The position numbers were made by a program, and so were the translations under genes. Below are positions 11,201-22,229 of a stretch of 64,000 bases of DNA, one piece after another (position 1 is the first letter of the stretch; every line of letters starts with the position of its first letter). The notes under the pieces were generated by a model that ran no database searches, was not told where the DNA came from, and saw only the letters and a list, made by a program, of their open reading frames with translations. The stretch covers positions 18,020,694-18,084,693 of the forward strand of contig CM053337.1 in the NCBI GenBank assembly GCA_028583605.1, read 5' to 3'. This DNA is from Dastarcus helophoroides. Lineage: Eukaryota; Arthropoda; Insecta; Coleoptera; Bothrideridae.

Positions 11201-13110
11201 TATTCTAAAGTCGTTTTAGGCCGGCAGAATTACTTTCAAGAGCGTTTAAAATTTTTAGTCACTGATTGAACACTGTGGAAGGTATGGGGAGCAATACAAA
11301 CGCTTCTGAAAGTATCAGAGGCACTTTAAAGGTCTTAAATGAGGAACCAAGCTGTAGGGAAGACTCCAAGAAATCTTCAACCGAATCAAAGACTTCTAAT
11401 ATTACTCGAGTTCATTTGGAAGTTTGTAAATGTAACATAGTCATTTTGAAGGCTTCTGTAAGGCTCAGAATGATCTCTAAACTTTCATAAGGGCCAAAGA
11501 TATTCTAAAGTCGTTTTAGGCCGGCAGAATTACTTTCAAGAGTGTTTAAAATTTTTAGTCACTGATTGAACACTGTGGAAGGTATCGGGAGCAATACAAA
11601 CGCTTCTGAAAGTCTCAGAGGCACTTTAAAGGTCTTAAATGAGGAACCAAGCTGTAGGGAAGACTCCAAGAAATCTTCAATCGAATCAAAGACTTCTAAT
11701 ATTACTCGAGTTCATTTGGAAGTTTGTAAATGTAACATAGTCATTTTGAAGGCTTCTGTAAGGCTCAGAATGATCTCTAAACTTTTATAAGGACCAAAGA
11801 TATTCTAAAGTCGTTTTAGGGCGACAGAATTACTTTCAAGAGCGTTTAAAATTTTTAGTGACTGATTGAACACTGTGGAAGGTATCGGGAGCAATACAAA
11901 CGCTTCTGAAAGTATAAGAGGCACTTTAAAGGTCTTAAATGAGGAACCAAGCTGTAGGGAAGGCTTCAAGAAATCTTTAACCAAATCAAAGGCTTCTAAT
12001 ATTACTCAAGTACGTTTGGAAGTTTTTAAATGTAAAATAGTCAGTTTGAAGGCTTCTGTAAGGCTCAGAATGATTTCTAAACTTTTATAAGGACCAAAGA
12101 TATTCTAAAGTCGTTTTAAGGCGACAGAATTACTTTTAAGAGCATTTAAAATTTGTAGACACTGGCTGAATACTATTAAAGGTTTTAGGAGCAATACAAA
12201 GGCTTCTGAAGTTCAGAGGCACTTTAAAGGTCTTAAATGAGGAACCAGCTTCTTGGGAATGTTCCAAGAAGTTTTCAGCTAAATCAAATGCTTCTAAGAT
12301 TACTGGAGTTTGTTTGGAAGGTTATAAATTTTACTTAAGTCAGTTTGAAGGCTTCTGTAAGGCTCAGAATCATCTCTAAGCTTTAATAAAGACCAAATAT
12401 ATTTTAAAGCCATTTTAGACCGACAGAGTTACTTTAAGAGGTTTTGAAATTGTTAGACACTGACTAAATACTATAAAAGGCATTAGGAGCAATACTAAGG
12501 CTTCTGAAAGTATCTAAGGCACTTTGAAGGTCTCAAATGAGAAGCCAAATTGTAGGGGAGGTTTCAAGAAATCTTCAACTAAATGAAAAAAATTTAATAT
12601 TGTTCGAGTTCGCTTGAAAGTTTGTAAATGTAACATAGTCAGTTTGAAGGCTTCTGTAAGGCTCAGAATGATCTCTAGACTTTCATAAGGATTAAAGTCG
12701 TTTTAGGGCGATAGAATTACTTTTAAGAGCGTTTAAAATTTCTAGACACTGACTGAGTACTATTGAAGGTTTCAGGAGCAATACAAAGGCTTCTGAAAGT
12801 TCAGAGGCAGTTTAAAGATCTTAAATGGGGGACCAAGTTCTAGGGAAGGTTCCAAGAAGTTTTCAGCTTAATCAAAGGCTTCTAAGATTACTGGAGTTCG
12901 CTTGGAATTTTTAAATATTACAGAGTTAGTTTGACGGCTTCTGTAAGGCTCAGAATCATCTATAAGCTTTCATAAGGAACAAAGATATTTTAAAGCCGTT
13001 TTAGAACGACAGAGTTACTTTTAAGAGGTTTTGAAATTGTTAGACACTGACTAAATACTATGAAAAGTATTAGGAGCAATATTGAAGCTTCTGAAAGTAT
13101 CCAAGGCACT
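8250..13110 (+). repeat. Tandem array C, 300 bp unit with higher-order structure
   Basis: There are about sixteen and a half units. The phrase GATTGAACACT(G/A)TGGAAGG begins units at 8869, 9169, 9469, 9769 and 10069, then at 10966, 11266, 11566 and 11866, exactly 300 bp apart. Units at 8869 and 9469 are nearly identical, as are those at 9169 and 9769, which shows a 600 bp dimer. Two diverged units at about 10366-10960 have their closest relatives at about 12163-12750, 1797 bp downstream, so a roughly six-unit block was duplicated. Most 300 bp units keep a 74-codon frame open, but it has no ATG start and the diverged units break it. I regard it as non-coding. Confidence 0.92.
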
Positions 13111-14062
13111 TTGTGTGTATTTATAGGTTTTTCGCTCAAGGTTTTTTTTTTCGGAAAAATGTAATCTGCCAAAAAAATCGAGCAAAAAGACCAAAATGGA
13201 ACTTTTTTTTAGGTTTAATTCACTCGCCCCACTATGCCTTCAAGGCACTGCGAGTAGAATGCGGAAACAAGGATAGATGACGATGAACCGCCTTCTTAAA
13301 CAAGGATAGGTTGTAATTTTTGGGGAAAATTCCTTTCGAGTTTCATAGTTTGGAAGTTCTATAGAAAAAAACACTCCGTAGACAGAAGAATTTAATGTTG
13401 AATGCTTGATAGAGTTGATTAGTAGTTACTGATAAGTTCTAATAAGAACGAAACGTCGCTGCCGCTTCTACTTATTTCTGTCGTAAATCTTGGGCACAGT
13501 GGTCCGAGTCTTCAAATTAAATTACGATAAAAAACATATCGATTCGGGGGCAACTCTTACGTGTAGCGAATTTAAAGGAGTGCCGTCGCTGGTTTAGGAG
13601 GATGCGAGTCGATCCCTTCGAGATAATTGGCTTGTCAGTCATGGCAAATCACCCGAAGCGGTCCTAAAGCCCGGAGGATTCCGGTAAATGGCCTACTCAG
13701 CCGTTTAGTCGCTTCGATAGACTGGCTGGCTGCCCTTCCAAGCCGAAGGGAACGAGTGTTTGCAGGAGGGAGCGAACGGACAAAGATGTGTGGGCCATTT
13801 ACAATTACTTTTATGGTCGTTCCCGTTTTTCGGGTCCGTCAGAGCTTAACGTTCGTCCGGAGTTTTGCGCGAGATTTATCGAATCGATGGGGCGCAGATC
13901 ATTAAGGCAAAATCGCGCGAATACTTAAGACATCACCCTCTCCCAAGTGTTCGTCTTATTCTGTTTTGTTCTTTCGAATAATTTCAGTGTTTCTTAAACT
14001 TTCGACATCTTTTATACTATTTCCATAATTTTTCCTGATGTTGAGTACCCCTCGTTAAAAAA
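13111..14062 (+). other. Unique intron segment with GC-rich core
   Basis: Array C ends here and complex sequence follows, richest in GC at about 13560-13910. A 92-codon open frame exists at 13627-13905 (+) with an ATG. It shows no family resemblance I recognise and no obvious splice borders. The segment could be a conserved non-coding element or an old insertion; nothing decides between them. Confidence 0.3.
13217..13263 (+). repeat. Short dispersed hairpin motif (copy 1)
   Basis: It runs from TTTAATTCACTCGC to GCGAGTAGAATGC, with CACTCGC and GCGAGT able to pair. A second copy lies inverted at 45705-45755 with the same ends and a different middle. Shared ends with a variable loop suggest the tip of a small mobile element. 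Confidence 0.5.
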
Positions 14063-14215
14063 ATGCATCCTAACTAATATATAAACGAGGAAGTGTGTTT
14101 GTCTACCTGTTGAACGTATCAACGAATTTGAACAAAACATCATTCTGCAAACTACGCGAACTCTCAGCTGTGCAAGCTGATTAAGTTAGTTTTGTTACGT
14201 TTATGCAACCAATTA
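14063..14215 (+). repeat. Dispersed repeat, left copy of an inverted pair
   Basis: It begins GCATCCTAACTAATATATAA and includes a GTGTGTTTGTCTACCTGTT block and GAATTTGAACAAAACATCAT. Its reverse complement recurs at about 16395-16540. The TTTGTCTGT-type block is also seen in inverted copies near 33960-34000 and 34470-34510. This looks like one end of an old transposable element family. Confidence 0.65.
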
Positions 14216-15279
14216 AGTGTCATCTGAAGCCGGTGCAGCGCCTGCCCCCACTACAAACTCTTTCCCCACCCCTTGGGGATACACGTACCACTTTTTGGAA
14301 AACATCCGTTTATTGGTACATCGTCAGTTTGAAAAATGCTATTTCCAACATTCACATTGATAAATGAATACAAAAATAGTCACTGCCATTGGGACAAGCC
14401 GCAAAAAAGAAGTATTTTTACTGGACCTGATTTTTTCGCGAAATGTTGCCATCCCAGATTGACTACGTCAATAATTAATTTGCAAACTTTTTCCATGGCG
14501 CTCAAATTCCCACGCAATTTATACTCTAATTAGCAGGGAATGCGAACCTATCAATAAATATCAACTATTTTCAAAAGTGTTTACTTGGTGATAATTAAGA
14601 ATCGTAAACACCATCCATCTAGGCGAACCTTAATGAACAAGATGCCAGAGATCACGTCTTTTTTCAATTCTCTAGAATGCGAAAACAGTAAGGCCATATA
14701 TTGTCGTTATCTATCCATAAACACGGAGCCAATTATGGCGTATAAAGTGCCGTAAAACCGGATATTGAATAATAATTTACAAAGCACTTTAAACTTTACT
14801 TCACATTTATATTTAGGTGAAAAAAAGTCGAAAACCCGCCCATAAATTAAGCAATATTAGTTTAATTAACTAGGGGCCTGTTGCATATTCTTGCATACGC
14901 GCTGGAAATTATTTAAAACTTAACAACGGCGCGCGGGAACAATGCGAGCGAATAGAAAAGAATCTCGTGCCACAATAGGCAGCGCAAGGTAGAAAATTTT
15001 TATGGTTATTCTATTTTCGTTCGATATTAATTAGCCTGATTCAGCTGGAAGAACAATGGGACTACTGTTGGTTGGTCGAGTCGGGTTTAAAAACTCCATC
15101 GGAGCTTGGGCCCCGCGACAATTGTTAACTCGAGAGTCTTATTTGGTCATGTTGCATCATGTAACCCAATAAATTCAGTCGTACTATAGTTATTGCGTTA
15201 TATTAATTTACTATTGAAATTAATTCGATGATAAATAGTCTTTGATCTTCGAGGATTAGCTGTATATGGAGGTGGTATC
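14216..15279 (+). other. Unique intron segment
   Basis: No tandem structure is seen. The part at about 14870-15180 is relatively GC-rich, with CGCGCGGG and GGGCCCCGCG runs and one CAGCTG (near 15040). I find no exon or RNA gene. It is a candidate regulatory island only because it is non-repetitive. Confidence 0.3.
15272..15279. other. Left 8 bp target-site duplication of the hAT element
   Basis: GTGGTATC here is repeated exactly at 16170-16177, directly outside the two terminal inverted repeats. Confidence 0.92.
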
Positions 15280-16169
15280 CAGTGTTGCCAACTTAGTGGG
15301 TTACCCACTAGAACTGGTGGTTTGAGAGGTCCATCTAGCGTACTATTTTGCCATTTGGTGGCTGGTGGGCTTTTTAGTTTTTTGATGTAAAAATTAGTGG
15401 TTTTTCTAGTGGGTTAAACTTTCATTTTCATAATATTAATAACTCCTTTTTCATTCATATTTGGTTTTAGTAATTACTGGCTAGCATCGGCAACATTGTC
15501 ACATCCATTGTAAATTATTTTGGTGTGAAGTTTCAATGTTTAAAAATGCTGCAGGCAATAATCCCTTTCAAGAGTTGGCAGAATTTGCACTACATATGTT
15601 GATAATACCACATTCTAATGCAGAAGTCGAGAGAATTTTCAGTACAATAAATCTGGTGAAAAATAAAATTAGAAATAAGATGCAATTACCTATGCTTTAA
15701 GCTATATTGTCAATAAGGGCAGGTTTAAAGAGGAATGACACGTGCTGTTTTGATTATACTTTACCCGATAAGGTCATTAGAAAAATAGGAACTAATGAAA
15801 GTTACATAAATGAATTTGAAATTCCTGATTCCCCATACTCTAAATATGTATTTTATTTACCTATTTAGTTTCTGTAACTGCTTTTTCGTTCCTATTGTTA
15901 TTCATAAAGATGTTGTAAATTAAAATTTTTCTTTCTATATTCATTTTTGTTATTTACCTTTGTCTTTAAAAATTTATTTTTAGTTATTTATTTGTTAAAT
16001 ATTTACTGTAATTTGCAAATACTGAAATAAAATTAGTTTTTTAACGGATGCTCTACTGTGTTAATCTAGTGATTTTCTAGTGGTTGGGATGATTTTTGAT
16101 CTGGTGGATTTCTGGTGGGTTGATATGGCCGTTTTTGTGGGCAGCGACATTCAGGAGTTGGCAACGCTG
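15280..16169 (+). mobile_element. hAT-superfamily DNA transposon, 890 bp, internally deleted
   Basis: The left end CAGTGTTGCCAAC (15280-15292) and right end GTTGGCAACGCTG (16157-16169) are 13 bp terminal inverted repeats with one mismatch. They are flanked by a perfect 8 bp direct repeat GTGGTATC at 15272-15279 and 16170-16177. An 8 bp target duplication and a CAG...CTG terminus are hallmarks of hAT elements. Both subterminal zones are full of short CTAGTGG, CTGGTGG and AGTGG words, like the transposase-binding repeats of known hATs. The interior keeps only the C-terminal part of a transposase, with an in-frame stop, so the copy cannot move by itself. Confidence 0.93.
15542..15868 (+). pseudogene. 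hAT transposase C-terminal dimerisation domain, broken
   Basis: The + frame reads NPFQELAEFALHML, then IPHSNAEVERIFSTINLVKN, then KIRNKMQLPML, stop, AILSIRAGLKRND. This is the hAT C-terminal (hATC) dimerisation domain, recognised by the IPxSNAEVERIFSxxNxxKxKxRN core followed by a leucine/isoleucine-rich LxxILxIRAGL helix. A TAA at 15698-15700 stands where a glutamine codon (CAA) is usual, a probable C-to-T change. The frame then continues to TAG at 15866. The N-terminal zinc finger and the catalytic D-D-E core are absent. The fragment lies between the terminal repeats of the 890 bp element, consistent with a deletion derivative of an autonomous hAT. Confidence 0.92.
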
Positions 16170-16394
16170 GTGGTATCGTGTAATATCCAATTCAGGAGTA
16201 CGTTTTACAAAACGCGTACATTAGGAGAAGCAGTATATTTGCTGCTAGTTATTAGCAGAATTTTAGTCTCTGGCAGAATTAGAAAATAATTGTCTTTATC
16301 AGTTAACGAAAAAACTACTGAAGTGAAGCGAGTTTTCAAATTTTTTAAATTGATCAATCAATTTACGTTGTTTAATAGAACCACATACGTCGTT

Positions 16395-16540
16395 AGATGA
16401 TGGTCTTGATCATCTATAAAATTAGTTTGATAAACGTAATAAACCTAACTTAATCAGCTAGGCGCATCTTTAAAGAGTTCGTGCAGATTGCAGAATGATG
16501 TTTTGTTCAAATTCGTTGATACGATCATGTGTATATTTAG
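16395..16540 (-). repeat. Dispersed repeat, right copy of an inverted pair
   Basis: Its reverse complement contains CGTATCAACGAATTTGAACA, then AAACATCATTCTGCAA, ACGAACTCT and GCTGATTAAGTTAG in the same order as 14105-14215. The two copies face each other across about 2.2 kb that includes the hAT element. Both copies are diverged and no target duplications are evident. Confidence 0.7.
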
Positions 16541-16729
16541 CTGCTTCGTAGCGAGTCTTCAGCCATCATATATTGGGCAGCAACGTTCTTTAGTGCGTTA
16601 GATGACGCTGCCTGACTATTATAGTAAAAGAATTTTACGAGCAAAGTTACGTTAAGGTTGTTTCCTAGCGCTAGATTATGAACGTCAAGGATTATAAACG
16701 TCAACGATTATGAGCGTCAACATTTCGAA

Positions 16730-19700
16730 AAAAAGTCGGAAGTTTTATAGAAAAGCAAAAGTTCTCAATTTTTGAAAAATTCGTGGTTCTGAAAAAAGTT
16801 CATATTTTCGAAAAAAATTACCTCTTCGAGAAAGTGTTCAAAAAAAAAATCGTAATTTCCAAAATATTTTCTTGTAAAATATAAACATTTTCAGTGAGAT
16901 TGCAATTAAAAAGCAACAATTTCTCGAATTTTTGAAAACAGAGGCCTAATTCAAAGTCAAAATTTTTGAAATGGTCACCATTTTTGAAATGGTCAAAATT
17001 TTCCAAAAATTCGAATTTTTGAAATAGTCGAAATTTTCGGATGTCAAATTTTTAAAAAAAAGTCAAATGTAAGAAAAGTTAAAAAAGGGAACATTTCGAA
17101 AAAAGGTAGGGGATTTTTTAAAAAGTGGGAATTTTTGCCAAAAGTTCGTAGTTTTCAAAAAATTCGTGATTATGAAAGAGTTTTTTTTAAATTACAATTT
17201 CGAGAAAATGTTAAAAAAAAATCGAAATTTTCAAAATATTTTCTCGTAAAATGTAAACATTTTCAATGAAATTGCAATTAAAAAACAACCATTTTTCAAA
17301 AAAGAGGCCTAATTCAAAGTCAAAATTTTGAAATAATCAAAATTTTTGAAATAATCAAAATTTTTGAAATAGTTAAAATTTTAGAAATGGTCAGTTTTCA
17401 AAAAATTGGAATTTTTGAAAAAGTTGAAATTTTGAAATATCAAATTTTTCAAAAGAAAGTCAAATTTAACAAAAGTTAAAAAAAGTAAACATTTCGAAAA
17501 AAGGTAGAGGTTTTTTAAAAAGTGGGAATTTTTGTCATTGTTCGTAATTTTCAAAAAATTCGTGCTTTTGAAAAAGTTTATATTTTAAACAAAAAATTAC
17601 AATTTCGAGAAAGTGTTCAAAAAAATCGAAATTTCCAAAATATTTTCTTGTAAAATATAAACATTTTTAAGAAAATTGCTATTAAAAAACAAGTTTTTCG
17701 AAATTTTCAAAAGAGAAGGCCTAATTCAAATTCAAAATTTTTGAAACAATCAAAATTTTTGAAATGATTAAAACTTTAGAAATGGTCAAAATTTTCAAAA
17801 AATTCGAATTCTCGAAAAAGTCGAAATTTTGAAATATCAAATTTTTCAAAAGTAAGTCAAATTTAACAAAAGTTAAAAAAAGTAAACATTTCGAAAAAAG
17901 GTAGAGGTTTTTTAAAAAGTGGGAATTTTTGTCATTGTTCGTAATTTTCAAAAAATTCGTGCTTTTGAAAAAGTTTATATTTTAAACAAAAAATTACAAT
18001 TTCGAGAAAGTGTTCAAAAAAAATCGAAATTTCCAAAATATTTTCTTGTAAAATGTAAACATTTTCAATGAAATTGCAATTAAAAAACAACAATTTTTCT
18101 TCAAAAAGTCTAATTAAGAACGAACTTAAAAAATCAACCATTCGAAAAAAGGTGGAAGTTAAAAAAACTCGTTATTTTGAACAAAGATCATATTTTCAAA
18201 AAAAAAAAAATTACAACTTCCAGAAAAAAGTCGAAATTTCCAGAAAATTTTCTTTTAAAAAGTAAACATTTACAGGAAAGTTACAATAAAAAAAAATCGA
18301 CGCTTTTCAAGATTTTGCAAAACGACCTAATTCATATTCAACATTTCCAAAAAATTTGAATTTTCAAGAGTCGAAATTTTCAAAAAGTCGAAATTTTCGA
18401 AAGTCGAATTTTGAAAATACAGTTAAATTGAGGAAAAAGTTGAAAAAGTCAAAATTTCGAAGGTGGAAGTTTTTAAAAAAAGCAGAAATTTGGGCCATTT
18501 TCAAAAAAATTAGATTTTTTTTGAAAAAAGTTCTAACTTTTAAAAGAAAGTGAGAAAATGTTCAAAAAAAAAAGTCTAAATTTTCGAGAGTTCTCTTTTA
18601 AAATTTAAACCATTTCAGGAAAGTTGCCATTTAAAAAAAAATCAAGTTTTCGAAATTTTGAAAGAAGGCCTAATTCAAAGTCAAAAATTTTCAAATAATT
18701 CGAATTTCCAAAAAATTAGAACTTTAAAAAAAATCGAAATTTGAAAAATTCGAGATTTTCAAAAGTTGAATTTTTCAAAAAAAGTCAAATTTAGGAAAAA
18801 GTTGAAAAAGTCAACATTTCGAAAAAAATCGAATTTTCAAAAAAGTCGAAATTTTCAAAAGTCGAATTTTGAAAATGCAGTTAAATTTAGGAAAAAGTTG
18901 AAAAATCGAAATTTCGAAAAAAGGTGGAGATTTTTTTAAAAAAGCATAAATTTGGGCCATTTTCAAAAAATTTAGATTTTTTGAAAAAAGTTCATACTTT
19001 TGAAAGAAAGTGAGAAAATATTCAAAAAAAGTCGAAATTTAGGAAAAAGTTGAAAAAGTCAACATTCGTAAAAATTCGAATTTTCAAAAAAGTAGAAATT
19101 TTCAAAAATTCGAAATTTTCTAGTCCAATTTTAAAAATAAAGTTAAATTTAGGAAAAAATTGAAAAAGTCAAAATTTCGAAAAAAGGTGAAGGTGTTTTA
19201 AAAAAGCAGAAATTTGGGCCATTTTCAAAAAATTTATGAGTTTTGAAAAAAGTTCATACTCCTGATTCATATTCCAGATTTTCAAAAAGTCTAAATTTTC
19301 GAAAAAGCTGTAATTTTCGAAAAAGCAGAAATTTTCAAAAGTTGAGTTTTTTAAAAAAAGTCAAATTTAGGAAAAAGTTGAAGAAGTCAACATTTCGAAA
19401 AAAGGTTGAAGTTTTTTTAAAAAGCATACATTTTGGCCAATTTTCAAATAACTGATTTTGAAAAAAGTTCATATTTAAAAAAAATTACCATTTAAGTAGG
19501 TATATTTACAAATAAATAAAAATTTTTCGAGATTTTGGGAAAAGGCTCAATTCAAAATCAAAATGTTCGCAAAGTTCTCAAAAAACTCCGAGAAAATGTT
19601 TAAAAAAAATCGAAATTTGCAGAATAATTTTTTTAAAAGTGGAAACATTTTCAAGAAAGTTGCAATAAAAAAAACTAAATTTTTCGAGATTTTGAAAAAA

Positions 19701-20720
19701 TGCCTGATTCAAAGTCAGATTTTTTGAAAAATTCAATTTTTTAATTTTAATTTTCAAAAGTTGAATTTTTTTTAAAAAAGTCAAGTTTAGGAAGTTAAAA
19801 AAGGTCAACATTTCGAAAAAAGTTGAAATTAAAAAAACAAATTTTGCCCAAAAGTTCGCGATTGTCAAATTCGTCAATTTGAAAAAGTTTATATTTTCAA
19901 AAAAAATTTGCAATTTATATTTACCAAAAAAAATCCAACCTTTTCGAGTTTCTGAAAAAAAGCCTAATTCAAAGTCAACATTTTTATAAAAAACTTCGGG
20001 AAAATGTTTAAAACAAGTCGAGATTTCCACAAAAATGTCTTCTAAAATGGAAACATTTTCAGGAAAGTTGCATTTAAGAAACAATCGAGATATTCGAAAT
20101 TTCTAAAAAAGGTCTAATTCAAAGACGTAATTTTCCAAAAATTCCAATTTTTAAAAAAGTAGAAATTTTCAAAGGTGCAATTTAAAAAAAAAGAAAGAGT
20201 CAAATTTAGGAAAAAGTTAAAGTCAACATTTCGAGAAAAAAAAATGTTGATGCTTTTTAAAAATTTGGAAATTTTGGCCAAAGGCCGCGATTTAAAAAAA
20301 AAATCGTAATTTTGTTCGTAATTTTAAGAAAGATTTCGAAAAAATGTTCAAAGAAAGTCGACATTTCCAAAAAAAATTTTTTTTTAATGTCAACATTTTC
20401 AGGAAAGTTGCAGTTAAATAAAAATCGAAATTGTTCTAAATTTTAAAAAAAGGCCTAAGTCAAAGTCAAAAATTTCAAAATCATTTGAAGTTTTGGAAAA
20501 AGCCCCAATTCGGGTCAAAATTTTCAAAAAGTCGAAATGTTTAAAAGGCGAATTTTTCAAAAAAAGTAAATTTACCAATAATTCGAAATCCTAGCAGTGG
20601 AATTTTCTTAAAAAAATTTACTTCCAAAAAAATGAAATTGTGACGAGACGGTAAATAAAAAAGAGAGTCGTAATTTGTAGAGTTCGTATTTTCTAAACAA
20701 ACAAAAACTTGGGAAAAAAG
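16730..20720 (+). repeat. Array D: degenerate AT-rich tandem repeat
   Basis: This array is dominated by TTTCAAAA, TTCGAAATTT and GAAAAAGTC words. A longer period is marked by GGCCTAATTCAAAGTC near 16943, 17307, 17729, 18667, 19960 and 20113, with decayed versions between, and by TGTAAACATTTTCA blocks. Spacing is irregular (about 340-420 bp where clear). Several long open frames here are by-products of low complexity. Confidence 0.8.
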
Positions 20721-20742
20721 TAATGTTTTTTCTTGAAAAGGT

Positions 20743-21935
20743 ACCAAAATCTCCAAAAAGAATTGATTTTTCTTTTCAAAAGTTCAACTTTTAGGAAGAG
20801 TTTAAATTGAAGAGACCAACATTTTTCGAGATTTTCGAAAAAGGCGAAAGTCAACTCTAAAAACTCCAAAATTTTTAAAGGAGTCGAATTTTTTAAAAAG
20901 TCAAGAAAAGTCAAGTCGGTCTTCTTTTTTCCAAAAAAACTAAATTTCGAATAAAGTATAAAATTTTGGCAACTTTTTTTTCGAAATGAATGAGGATTTG
21001 AGAATAAAAACTTCGAAAAAAAGTAGTATTTCTTAGAAAAGGCCAAAATTTCCAAAAAGAATTGATTTTTCTTTTAAAATGTGCAACTTTTGGGAAAAGT
21101 TTAAATTAAAGAAACCAACATTTTTCAAGATTTTCGAAAAAGGCGAAAGTCAACTCTAAAAACTCCAAAGTTTTTAAAGGAGAAATTTTCAAAAGTCGAA
21201 TTTTTTAAAAGGTCAAAAAAGTCAAGTCGGTCTTCTTTTTTCCAAAAAACTAAATTTCGAGTAAAATTCAAAACTTTGACAACTTTTTTTTTCCAAATGA
21301 ATGAGAATTTGAGAATAAAAACTTCGAAAAAAAGCAATATTTTTTAGAAAAGGCCAACATTTCCAAAAAGAATTGATTTTTCTTTTATAAAGTTTAACTT
21401 TTAGGAAAAATTTAAATTAAAGAAATCAACATTTTTCGAGATTTTCGAAAAAGGCGAAAGTCAACTTGAAAAACTTCAAAGTTTTTAAAGGAGAAATTTT
21501 CAAAAGTCGAATTTTTTAAAAAGTCGAGAAAAGTCAAGTCGGTCTTCTTTTTTCCAAAAAACTAAATTTCGAATAAAATTCAAAACTTTGGCAACTTTTT
21601 TTTCGAAATGAATAAGAATTTGAGAATAAAAATCCGAAAAAAAGTAATATTTTTTAGAAAAGGCCAAAATTTCCAAAAAGAATTAATTTTTCTTTTATAA
21701 AGTTCAACTTTTAGGAAAAATTTAAATTAAAGAAAACAACATTTTTCGAGATTTTCGAAAAAGGCGAAAGTCAACTCTAAAAACTCCAAAATTTTTAAAG
21801 GAGAAATTTTCAAAAGTCGAATTTTTTAAAAAGTCAAGAAAAGTCAAGTCGGTCTTCTTTTTCCCAAAAAACTAAATTTCGAATAAAATTCAAAACTTTG
21901 GCAACTTTTTTTTCGAAATGAATAAGAATTTTGAA
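20743..21935 (+). repeat. Array E: ~310 bp tandem repeat, four copies
   Basis: CCAAAA(A/T)TTCCAAAAAGAA-type unit starts fall near 20743, 21043, 21353 and 21663. GTCAAGTCGGTCTTCTTTTT recurs near 20911, 21224, 21535 and 21846. Copies are much more alike than those of the adjoining array D, so this is a younger amplification of similar sequence. Confidence 0.88.
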
Positions 21936-21993
21936 TTGACATTTGCAATACTTCAGTTATGTATTTCCTGAGCTATTTTCAAGTGAAATTGTT

Positions 21994-22227
21994 ATTCAAT
22001 TTCAATTTTCAATTTCAATTTTCAATTTCAATTTTCGATTTCAATTTTCAATTTCAATTTTCAATTTCAATTTTCAATTTCAATTTTCAATTTCAATTTT
22101 CAATTTCAATTTTCAATTTCAATTTTCAATTTCAATTTTCAATTTCAATTTTCAATTTCAATTTTCAATTTCAATTTCAATTTTCAATTTCAATTTTCAA
22201 TTTCAATTTCAATTTTCAATTTCAATT
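21994..22227 (+). repeat. 13 bp minisatellite (AATTTCAATTTTC)n
   Basis: About eighteen copies alternate AATTTC and AATTTTC. Because 13 is not a multiple of three, all frames cycle through the same 13-residue pattern (FNFQFQFSISI-like), which explains the long open frames here. It sits between arrays E and F. Confidence 0.93.
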
Positions 22228-22229
22228 AA

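Noticed and set aside
8869..12090. Series of nine 74-codon open frames (NTVEGIGSNTNASESIRGTL...) as a repeated gene family
   Set aside because: They are copies of the 300 bp satellite unit. None starts with ATG (the first codon is TTG), diverged units break the frame, and the unit length being a multiple of three explains the persistence.
13580..13640. tRNA-like T-arm (GAGTCGATCCCTTCGA)
   Set aside because: No matching acceptor stem, anticodon arm or D arm can be drawn around it.
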